A DNA stretch of 31,903 nucleotides, taken from CBDCKR01 sp964572045. Lineage in GTDB: Bacteria; Gemmatimonadota; Gemmatimonadetes; Longimicrobiales; Gaopeijiaceae. The stretch spans positions 1 to 31,903 of the forward strand of contig CAZNEI010000031.1 of assembly GCA_964572045.1 (NCBI GenBank), read 5' to 3'. Under the pieces are notes generated by a model, which saw nothing but the letters and a program-made list of their open reading frames with translations, made no database searches and was not told where the DNA came from. Positions 15,770 through 22,703 of this stretch are shown piece by piece. Made by a program: the position numbers and the translations under genes. Each line of letters starts with the position of its first letter. The stretch's first letter is position 1.

Positions 15770-18052
15770 ATGGTCATGAGATCTTCGCGTAGTGCGCTTC
15801 TGCTCGGAGTGCTGGGCCTGCTGGCTTCCAGGTCGTCCGTCTTGGCCCAGGACGAATCGTCCAGCTTGAATCTGGACCGCATCTTCACGGACCACGAGTT
15901 CGACATAGAGGCACCCCCGTCGGTGAAGTGGCTGGCAGACGACTCAGGCTACCTGGTCGCGGAACCGGGGACCCCAGGCGACGACGGAGGACTCCGGGAC
16001 CTTGTCCTCTACGATGCGCGCACGGGTGATCGCGAAGTCGTCCTCCCGGCGACTCGGCTCGTGCCTCCGGGACGGGGCTCACCCCTCATCGTAGATGATT
16101 TTTCTTGGTCCTCCGACCGCTCGGTCTTCCTCCTTTCGGTCCGATCCAACGGCGGTACGGGAGAAAGGGAGTTCTGGACCTGGTCAGAGGGATCCGGAGG
16201 GCTGCGCCCGCTTGCCGGAAGCGAACGGGACGCATCCATATCCGCGGCGGAACTCTCCCCCACCGGCGACCGGATCGCGTTTGTGGCCGAGAACGATCTG
16301 TTTGTCACGGAGCTGTCGTCCGGACAGACCCTCCGGCTCACGAACGACGGCACCGAGACGCGCGTCAATGCCACGTCACGCGGCGTATACACCGGCCTGA
16401 GTGTCGCCGGGTTCCGCTGGAGCCCCGACGGGCGGCGGATCGCCTACTCGCAGTTCGACATGGAGGGCGTCAATCACTTCCGGATCATCAACTACACTGA
16501 TTCCCTGTACCCATCGGTGCGGAGCATCCCGTACGTGAAGCCGGGAGAGACCCTGCCGGCGGTCCGGGCCGGCGTCGTTTCCGCGACCGGAGGAGAGACG
16601 ACTTGGCTGGAGGTGCCCGGAGATCCTCGGATGAATTACCTGCGTCATTTGAGGTGGAGCCCCGATTCGAGCGAGCTCTTGATCACGCAATTGGCCAGGA
16701 GACAGAACCGAGCCAGAGTGTTTCGCGCCGACGCCACGACCGGGTCACTCTCGCCTCTGCTCACGGAGACGGACGACGCGTGGCTGGACCTCCACACGCC
16801 GCGCTGGATGCGCGGCGGCGAGTACTTCACGTGGGTGAGCGAGCGCGACGGCTGGCGGCACGTCTATCGTGCCGCGACGGAGGATGGAAGGCTGGAGCTG
16901 TTGACCCCAGGGGCCTTCGACATCCTAAGTGTGGAGGGGATCGATGAGGAGGGAGGCTGGCTGTACTTCATCGCGGCTCCCGGCGATCCGACTCGGCGCT
17001 ATCTCCACCGCGTCCCGATGGATCCCGGCGGGAGTCCCGAGCGCGTCACGCCGGACGCCGAGACCGGGACTCACGATTACGAGCTCTCACCGGGCACGAA
17101 TTGGGCGTGGCGGACGTTCTCCACCTTCGACACCCCACCGGTGACCGACCTGATCTCCCTCCCGGAGCACGACGTAGCCCGCGTAGCGGTCGACAACGCC
17201 GCGCTCGGAAGGAAACTCGCGGATCTGGAACGGGGGGAGACCGTGTTCTTTCGCATCGACATCGGCGACGGTGTTGAACTCGATGGTTGGATGATGAGGC
17301 CCCCCGATTTCGACGCGACGCGGCGCTACCCCGTGCTCTTCTATGTCTACGGCATGCCGGCCGCTCAAAGCGTGCTGGACGCCTGGCCCTCGAGAGATCC
17401 CGCGACCAATCGTCTCTCGAACCGGCGCCTGTGGCACTGGATGATGACCCAGAGGGGGTATGTCATCATGAGCGTCGACAACCGGGGCACGCCGGCTCCG
17501 CGCGGTCGTGACTTCCGCAAGATCATCTACCTGCGCCACGGCCTCCTTCCGGCCCGGGATCAGGCGGCCGCTGCGCGCGCGATCGCCGATCGATGGTCCT
17601 GGGTGGACCCGTCGCGGATCGGGATCTACGGGTGGAGCGGGGGCGGTAACGTCAGCATGAATGCGATCTTGCGTCACCCCGACGTCTACTCGGTGGCCAT
17701 GCCGGCGGCCGGACTCTACCACCACAAGTACTATCATGCCTCCTTCACCGAACGGTTCCTGGGGCTGCCCCAAGAGCACCCCGAGGCCTACGAGGCCACG
17801 GCACCCGTCAGAGTGGCCGGCAATCTTCGCGGGAGCCTCCTGCTGATCCATCCCACCGGAGATCCAAACGTGCACTACCAGAGTACGGAAGCGATGGTGA
17901 ACGAGCTGATCGCGGCGAAGAAGCAGTTCACATTCATGCCGTACCCGAACCGCACGCACTACATGCCCGAGGGCGAGAGCACCACGTACCATCTGTATGA
18001 CCTCTACACCAGGTTCCTCGAGCGAAACCTGCCGAGCACACCGGGCCGGTGA
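15770..18052 (+). CDS. secreted S9B (DPP-IV-like) serine peptidase
   Basis: A 760-residue exported peptidase. A signal peptide (RSALLLGVLGLLAS to VLAQ) leads into the DPP-IV N-terminal propeller, recognisable by FRWSPDGRRIAYSQFD, the INYTDSLYP strand and the ARRQNRARVFRADATTG region. The catalytic domain has Ser623 in GWSGGG, Asp698 in HPTGDPNVHYQ and His730 in NRTHYMP, a complete triad. The Glu-Glu motif that anchors the substrate N-terminus in true dipeptidyl peptidases IV is not seen where expected, before FRWSPDG. Start ATG at 15770 or 15776; neither has a clear ribosome binding site, and a hairpin lies just upstream. It likely trims peptides for the SusCD importer. Its TGA coincides with an apparent IS end. 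Confidence 0.92.
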   Translation: MVMRSSRSALLLGVLGLLASRSSVLAQDESSSLNLDRIFTDHEFDIEAPPSVKWLADDSGYLVAEPGTPGDDGGLRDLVLYDARTGDREVVLPATRLVPPGRGSPLIVDDFSWSSDRSVFLLSVRSNGGTGEREFWTWSEGSGGLRPLAGSERDASISAAELSPTGDRIAFVAENDLFVTELSSGQTLRLTNDGTETRVNATSRGVYTGLSVAGFRWSPDGRRIAYSQFDMEGVNHFRIINYTDSLYPSVRSIPYVKPGETLPAVRAGVVSATGGETTWLEVPGDPRMNYLRHLRWSPDSSELLITQLARRQNRARVFRADATTGSLSPLLTETDDAWLDLHTPRWMRGGEYFTWVSERDGWRHVYRAATEDGRLELLTPGAFDILSVEGIDEEGGWLYFIAAPGDPTRRYLHRVPMDPGGSPERVTPDAETGTHDYELSPGTNWAWRTFSTFDTPPVTDLISLPEHDVARVAVDNAALGRKLADLERGETVFFRIDIGDGVELDGWMMRPPDFDATRRYPVLFYVYGMPAAQSVLDAWPSRDPATNRLSNRRLWHWMMTQRGYVIMSVDNRGTPAPRGRDFRKIIYLRHGLLPARDQAAAARAIADRWSWVDPSRIGIYGWSGGGNVSMNAILRHPDVYSVAMPAAGLYHHKYYHASFTERFLGLPQEHPEAYEATAPVRVAGNLRGSLLLIHPTGDPNVHYQSTEAMVNELIAAKKQFTFMPYPNRTHYMPEGESTTYHLYDLYTRFLERNLPSTPGR

Positions 18053-18069
18053 CCTGCCCCCAAGAGCGG
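18050..18069. repeat. probable terminal repeat of an IS3-family element
   Basis: TGACCTGCCCCCAAGAGCGG begins with TG and resembles IS3-family ends, and it lies on the 3' side of the transposase remnant. Its first three bases are the stop codon of the S9B peptidase gene. The partner end was not found, so the element is incomplete. Confidence 0.4.
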
Positions 18070-18345
18070 TACCACCTACAGTCCGACTCAGAGCGTCTCC
18101 TACTGGCTGGGGGTGGGCCAAGAGCAGCGCTAGGTCGACCAGCTTCGGGTCTGGCCGGATGGCTTCCGGGGCCGGGAGCCAATAGGCCGGAGAGCTGTGC
18201 GGACGCACAGTGTTGTATCCTCGCCCTGCTCGATCAAGACCTTCGCCTCCTTGAGCGAATAGAAGATCTCGCGCTGAGAGCGCGTTTCCGAGCATGCCGT
18301 TGACATTCTCGTTGTAGCCGTTCTCCCAACGAGTGCACGGGAAGC
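18060..18345 (-). pseudogene. IS3-family transposase (OrfB) C-terminal remnant
   Basis: On the minus strand the frame reads WENGYNENVNGML, then in the next frame REIFYSLKEAKVLIEQ, then back in the first frame YNTVRPHSSPAYWLPAPEAI. In sequence this is the well-known C-terminal end of IS3-family OrfB (integrase-core rve_3 part), and the E of WENG is the last residue of the DDE triad. Two compensating single-base indels break it, and the N-terminal two thirds, including both catalytic aspartates, are missing. It lies directly behind the S9B peptidase gene in the opposite orientation. Element boundaries are approximate. Confidence 0.75.
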
Positions 18346-18375
18346 AAGAGTTCTTCGCGCTAGCGTCGCTCAAGC

Positions 18376-18457
18376 CGCAAGCGTTCGCGCCTGGAGTTCG
18401 TGCCCAGGAACAGACAACCGCGACGAAGACGCTCGTATCGCAGAGGCATCGAGTCAC
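18376..18457 (-). pseudogene. possible PIN-domain (VapC-like) toxin N-terminal fragment
   Basis: From a GTG at 18457 the minus strand reads MTRCLCDTSVFVAV, a typical PIN-domain opening with the first acidic metal ligand in DTSV. After a one-base shift it continues SVPGHELQARTLAA and stops. That looks like the first 30 residues of a VapC-type nuclease of about 130 residues, frameshifted and then cut off by the IS remnant. No antitoxin was recognised upstream. The match is short, so the call is tentative. Confidence 0.35.
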
Positions 18458-18670
18458 GCGGCGGGTTGACGCTCGCTCGCCCGAAAGGCATCAGGCCGAG
18501 GGTCGCCGGTCGGTGCTCGACCGCTGGCATCCTCAGCACGCCTCGATCCTCTTGCGGCACCGCGACCACCGCGGGGCCATGCCGTTCGAGCGATACATCC
18601 AGCGGGTATCGGCTCGATTCGATTCGGCGTCCCAACCCCGGCAGAGTGCGAGGGATCGCTTCGGGGTGCT
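18458..18670. other. no gene seen next to the IS scar
   Basis: Between the possible PIN fragment and the stop of the Ig-hydrolase gene I see only overlapping reading frames without domains or start sites. It may hold the remains of the partner antitoxin, but no motif supports this. Confidence 0.3.
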
Positions 18671-20050
18671 TCACCTGGGCTCGAAGAGGAACGCGCGAAG
18701 GAACTCGGCCGCGCGCGTCGCAGCCCCTCGGAGCAGAAAGGCCCTAAGGCTGTGGTCGGCGCCCTCGTAGAGGTGCGCCTCGAACTCCTCCTCCCCCTTC
18801 CCCGCTTCACGCATCGCCTCGATCAGCCGGTGCGCCTGGCTGACGTCCACGACTCCGTCCGCAGTCCCGTGATGCAGTTGGACGGGCGGGAGGCGGTCGA
18901 CGAAGTACGCGCCCGACCGGCGGAGCAGCTCGAGACGAGCTTGGGCGTCGGTAAGTTCCCCGCGCTTCCACGGTTGGATGAGGGTTGCGTCGAGGTATTC
19001 GACGCCCGGGAGATCCCGAACGTCGCCCTTGAGCGCCTCCTCCAGGATCTCCCGCGCGTAGTCGTCGAACAGGTCCGTAGGGCCGGCGGCCTCGACCACG
19101 GCGTCGATCCTCGGATCGCGGGCGCCCGCCAGAAGGCTCACCCCGCCGCCCCGGCTGATTCCCAAGACGGCGACGTGCTCTCCGTCCAGCTCCGGCACCT
19201 CCCGGATCGCGACGGACAGAAGCGACATCGTGTCGTCGACATCTCGGTCCCAGGGGCTCGCGGGCCCATCGGACACGAACACGCGGTCCTCGAACTCAAG
19301 GGGTTCGGAGCGATAGGACGGCGCCACCAGGCCCACGCCCAGGCCCTCGAACTGCAGGAGCTCATTCATCAGGAAGATCTCTGCGAGCTCGACGCCGTTG
19401 TCGCCCCCGTGGGCGTAGACGAGCACGGGAAGCGATGCCGGCTCGGCATCGGGCGGTGTCACCACCGCGCCGTAGTGCCGGAGTCCCTCCACGGTGTGGG
19501 ACAGGATCCGCACCCTGAGGGTCACGGAGCGCCGCACGACCATCGTGTCCAGCTCGACGAGGACCCCGCTGGTCTCGGGAGTTCGGGTCTTCCAGTCCGC
19601 TTCCACCTGAGCGATCTCGGCGGGGGTGGGCGGCGCGAGGAGGGCGTCGAGGTCCGGGACCGCAGGTGGGGGGGCTGCCACCCTGACTCGGAAGCTCTGC
19701 CCGGCGCCGAGGCCCCCAGGATCGGTCGCCGTCACCGTGACGATCGCCGTCCCCGCAGCCACGCCCGTCACCGTGACCTCGCTCCCCGAAACCGCCGCCG
19801 TGGCCACGTCCGCGGCGTCCGAGGAAGCCCCGTAGCCGAGCGTGTCCCCGTCCGGATCGGAAAACGCCGCCGAGACGTCCACCGTCGCCTGCGCACCCGC
19901 CACCACGTCCTGGTCGGGAATCGCGGCCGCGGCCACAGGTGCCCGGTTGGGGAGGGCGGGCGGGGTGGTCGGCGTCCGGGCCGGGCCGTCACCGCATGCA
20001 GCGGCCCACGGAAGCAAGAGCGCTGCGAGGAGGAGCGTGAGGCGTTGCAT
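18671..20050 (-). CDS. lipoprotein with Ig-like domain and alpha/beta hydrolase domain
   Basis: A 459-residue protein. The leader LLLAALLLPWAAAC ends in a lipobox with Cys19. Residues about 35-127 form a cadherin/Ig-like domain (NRAPVAAAAIPDQDVVAG, FSDPDGDTLGYG, TVTATDPGGLGAG). Residues about 190-459 are a prolyl-oligopeptidase/dienelactone-hydrolase-like alpha/beta hydrolase: VYAHGGDNG oxyanion loop, nucleophile Ser299 in GISRGG, probable acid Asp398 in HGTADG and His433 in GADHSL. It is therefore a surface-anchored esterase or peptidase. ATG at 20050 is set by the leader although the ribosome binding site is poor; an in-frame ATG at 20119 would lengthen it. It is divergent from the PadR gene, which may regulate it. 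Confidence 0.88.
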   Translation of the reverse strand: MQRLTLLLAALLLPWAAACGDGPARTPTTPPALPNRAPVAAAAIPDQDVVAGAQATVDVSAAFSDPDGDTLGYGASSDAADVATAAVSGSEVTVTGVAAGTAIVTVTATDPGGLGAGQSFRVRVAAPPPAVPDLDALLAPPTPAEIAQVEADWKTRTPETSGVLVELDTMVVRRSVTLRVRILSHTVEGLRHYGAVVTPPDAEPASLPVLVYAHGGDNGVELAEIFLMNELLQFEGLGVGLVAPSYRSEPLEFEDRVFVSDGPASPWDRDVDDTMSLLSVAIREVPELDGEHVAVLGISRGGGVSLLAGARDPRIDAVVEAAGPTDLFDDYAREILEEALKGDVRDLPGVEYLDATLIQPWKRGELTDAQARLELLRRSGAYFVDRLPPVQLHHGTADGVVDVSQAHRLIEAMREAGKGEEEFEAHLYEGADHSLRAFLLRGAATRAAEFLRAFLFEPR

Positions 20051-20270
20051 CAGGAATTGGGGTCCGCTGGCGTTGAGGACCGCGACTCGGCCGGTGGGCG
20101 CGAAGTGTGTGGAATGCATCGTCCGGCTGCAACGTCTGTGGGAGTTCGAGCCCCTCGGCTGCCATACCCCCTGGTGCTCGCCTCGCGCCGACAGCCGCGG
20201 GAGACGCCGGCCTCCATACGTAATCCGTACTGCGACTGACCGCCGAGCCGGTTGACTAGCTATGACAGTC

Positions 20271-20306
20271 CTTACATAGTACTATATCAGCATCGATAAT
20301 AGTGAC
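20271..20306 (+). promoter_or_regulatory. probable leaderless promoter and PadR operator
   Basis: CTTACA (20271-20276), 18 bases, GATAAT (20295-20300), then AGTGAC and the ATG of the PadR gene at 20307. No ribosome binding site is present, so the transcript probably starts at the ATG. ATAGTACTAT at 20276-20285, a perfect 10-bp palindrome, lies in the spacer and is a candidate PadR operator. Confidence 0.55.
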
Positions 20307-20915
20307 ATGAGCCTCGATCACATTCTCCTCGGCCTGCTCCGCGAGCCGGCGACCGGCTACGACCTCAAGAACGCGTTCGGCCAGAGCGTCCGGCACTTCT
20401 GGTCCGCCGAGCTCAGCCAGATCTACCCGACGCTCAAGCGTCTCGAGCAGCGCCGCATGCTGCGGAGCCGCCTCGAACCGTCGCCCAGGGGGCCGAACCG
20501 CCGCGTCTACACGCTGACCGACGAGGGCCGAGCGGAGCTCCTGCGCTGGCTCGGTGCCGGTCCGGCCCTCGGCACGGAGCGCTTCGCCTACCTCGCCCAG
20601 CTCTACTTCATGGACGCCCTCGGCGACATCCACCGGACGCGCGCATTCATGGAGGCGCTCCGGGACCACCTGTCGGGCTGGCTTAGGGAGCTCCAAGCCG
20701 TGGAGCGGGACGTCACCGGTGCGCACGGGGACGCGCCGGACCGCTACAGCGACGCGGGATTCCACCGCTTCGCCACCCTCCGGATGGGCATTCATTCCAT
20801 CACCTCCAAGGTGGCGTGGTGCGACGAGACCCTGGCCGTGATCGACCGGAGGATCGCAGGGGCGGCTTCGGCCGAAGCCACCCCTGCCGACGACCCGGGA
20901 GTCTCGTCCCGATGA
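20307..20915 (+). CDS. PadR-family transcriptional regulator
   Basis: A 202-residue regulator. The PadR winged helix is at about residues 1-80: SLDHILLGLLREPATGYDLK, SAELSQIYPTLKRLEQRRML and RRVYTLTDEGRAELLRWL are its standard elements. The C-terminal helical dimerisation domain (Vir_act_alpha_C type) spans about 95-175. The ATG at 20307 has no ribosome binding site but follows a -10 box by six bases. It overlaps the downstream membrane protein gene by ATGA and is divergent from the Ig-hydrolase gene. PadR proteins usually repress adjacent transporter or stress genes, so the DUF2306-like gene is the likely target. Confidence 0.92.
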   Translation: MSLDHILLGLLREPATGYDLKNAFGQSVRHFWSAELSQIYPTLKRLEQRRMLRSRLEPSPRGPNRRVYTLTDEGRAELLRWLGAGPALGTERFAYLAQLYFMDALGDIHRTRAFMEALRDHLSGWLRELQAVERDVTGAHGDAPDRYSDAGFHRFATLRMGIHSITSKVAWCDETLAVIDRRIAGAASAEATPADDPGVSSR

Positions 20916-21658
20916 GAGTCGTGGCGCTGCTGTTCGATGGGCTCATCCGGGTTCACGTTGCGACCGGCTTCGCCGGAATGGCCGCGTTCTGGGTTCCGGT
21001 CTTCGCCCCGAAGGGCGGCCGGACGCATGTCGCGGCCGGCCGGATCTACGCCTACTGCGCCTACGTGGTGACGCTGTCGGCGCTCACCGCGGCGGGTGGG
21101 CGGGCGCTCTCCTACCGGATCGGAAGCATCGGCCTCGCGGAGCGGCCCGACCTCTACGGCTTCGCCCTCTTGCTGGGCTATCTGGGGGTCGTGACCCTCG
21201 CCATGGTGCGGCAAGGGATTCGGATCGTGGCGACGAAGCGGGAGCCGGAGACGCTCCGGACCCCGTTCCATGAGGCGCTCGGCTGGGCGTCGATCGCCGG
21301 CAGCGCAGCCGCCGTCGCGTTCGCGCTCGGGGCGTGGTCGGCCGCCTCTCCGGTGCTGCTCGGAATGAGCCCCATCGGCCTCTTCACGGGCGCGGGCATG
21401 CTGCGGCTGATGCACGCGCCGGGGGCGCGGCGCATGGGCTGGCTGTACAGCCACCTGGGCTCGATGCTGGGCGGCGGGATCGCCTTCCACACCGCGTTCC
21501 TCGTGCTCGGTGCGCAACGGCTGTGGGACTACGCTATCCTGGGACCGCTCGCGGTCTTGACCTGGCTACTGCCGCCGTTGATCGGCATCCCGGCGATCGC
21601 CATCTGGACTTGGTACTACCGGCGAAGGTTCGGCCGCCCCTCGCGGGCCAAGCCCTGA
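20912..21658 (+). CDS. DUF2306-like polytopic membrane protein
   Basis: A 248-residue protein with about seven hydrophobic helices and a short basic C-terminus. The opening HVATGFAGMAAFWVPVFAPK and the following GG-x-x-H-x-x-x-GRIYAY pattern resemble the DUF2306 group, in which a histidine follows KGG in the first loop. Function of that family is unknown. ATG at 20912 overlaps the PadR stop codon (ATGA), so the two are translationally coupled and probably form a regulator-target pair. A family search would be needed to confirm DUF2306; the membrane nature is clear. Confidence 0.75.
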   Translation: MRVVALLFDGLIRVHVATGFAGMAAFWVPVFAPKGGRTHVAAGRIYAYCAYVVTLSALTAAGGRALSYRIGSIGLAERPDLYGFALLLGYLGVVTLAMVRQGIRIVATKREPETLRTPFHEALGWASIAGSAAAVAFALGAWSAASPVLLGMSPIGLFTGAGMLRLMHAPGARRMGWLYSHLGSMLGGGIAFHTAFLVLGAQRLWDYAILGPLAVLTWLLPPLIGIPAIAIWTWYYRRRFGRPSRAKP

Positions 21659-21680
21659 GCAGGGAAGCCTTCACCGACAC

Positions 21681-21708
21681 GACGGAAGGCCGTGCACCGC
21701 CTTCCGTC
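21681..21708. terminator. 10-bp hairpin after the DUF2306-like gene
   Basis: GACGGAAGGC (21681-21690) and GCCTTCCGTC (21699-21708) pair perfectly around an 8-base loop, 22 bases past the stop codon. No T-run follows. A likely transcript end for the PadR unit. Confidence 0.5.
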
Positions 21709-22048
21709 ATGCCGGGCGATCGGAGAACGACCGCCCAGCGCCTCGCCCCGCAGAGAAGCGTAGGCGTCCAAGTGTCGGTAGGGGTCGGCAGACACAGCCG
21801 GTGACGTTTGGCCGGGTCACTCCCGGCCGGCTGGCCCGTACCGCTCAAGTCCAGGGCATTCCGGCGAAAATCACGCTCGCAAGGGTACAGGGGGACATCC
21901 CACGTCCCGCCCAGACACAATAGCTGACTCCTCGTGAACGACGCGGGACGCGGGCCCTCTCCCGCCGCCGAAGGCGGCAGGGGGCCCACGATCGTTACCT
22001 TTCGTGGCACACCGAACACGAACACGAGGACGAGCATCGGGGGGAAAC
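21709..22048. other. intergenic stretch with two further hairpins, no gene
   Basis: No coding frame is convincing here. GGCCGGG (21810-21816) pairs with CCCGGCC (21822-21828) around a 5-base loop. A longer structure at 21952-21987 has GGGCCC at both ends and an inner GCCGCC-GAA-GGCGGC stem; it lies about 60 bases before the thioesterase start and could be a terminator or leader structure. Confidence 0.4.
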
Positions 22049-22489
22049 GTGACCGAGCAGCGCCGCAATCAGGTCGGCGCCCACAGGTGCTTCGTCTGTG
22101 GGCCGGACAACCCCATCGGACTGCAGCTGACCTTCCGCCTGGAGGACGGCGCGTGCGTGTCGGAGTTCACTCCGGGAGAGAACCACCACGGCTACCCGGG
22201 GGTGATCCACGGCGGGATGCTCTATTGCGCGCTCGACGACGTCATGGCCAACTGGCTCTACCTGCGGGGCGATCGTGCCTACACGGCGCGATGCGAGATC
22301 CGCTACCACAAGCCGGCGCGCGAGGGCGAGACCCTCCTCCTCGTCGGCCGCCAGAGCTTGCGGAAGGGGAGGCTGGTGCGAATGGAGGGCACCGCGACGC
22401 GTGCCTCGGACGGAGAGGTCGTGGCGACCGCGACGGCCACCTTCGCCATCATCGACGAGGGGGAGTTCGCCCCAGCAGCCGCCAGCTGA
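22049..22489 (+). CDS. PaaI/4HBT-type hotdog-fold thioesterase
   Basis: A 146-residue cytosolic hotdog protein. It begins with CFVCGPDNPIGLQL, typical of the PaaI-like subgroup that opens CFVCG-x-x-NP-x-GL. The central helix is GVIHGGMLYCALDDVMANW, with HGG at 54-56 and Asp63/64 as likely catalytic or structural acids, and the strand ARCEIRYHKPAREGETL follows. It would hydrolyse acyl-CoA thioesters; the substrate is unknown. I chose GTG at 22049 because GGGGGGAAAC lies just before it; an in-frame ATG at 22004 would add 15 residues of poor quality. It stands alone, 214 bases before the TonB-dependent receptor. Confidence 0.88.
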   Translation: MTEQRRNQVGAHRCFVCGPDNPIGLQLTFRLEDGACVSEFTPGENHHGYPGVIHGGMLYCALDDVMANWLYLRGDRAYTARCEIRYHKPAREGETLLLVGRQSLRKGRLVRMEGTATRASDGEVVATATATFAIIDEGEFAPAAAS

Positions 22490-22703
22490 GTCCCGGCCGG
22501 CGTCCCGGCGGTCCCCGCCGCCCCCCGTGACCCGCCCGGTGCCGGCTCGATGCAGCCTCGTCGCCGGCGTGCTATCTCTTCGTGATCGACGGGTCTCATC
22601 CTTTCTTGCGGGGCGAAGCGGATGCCCCGGCGCACCTCCCGATCCGGAGCCCGGTGCGCGGAGATGCACTGTCACGAGGCCAACGATGGAGGAGATGGAG
22701 AAG

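Noticed and set aside
17087..18457. 456-codon minus-strand frame covering the end of the S9B gene and the IS remnant
   Set aside because: Only the part beyond 18052 shows real homology (IS3 transposase and a possible PIN start); the rest is the antisense of the peptidase gene and has no domain.
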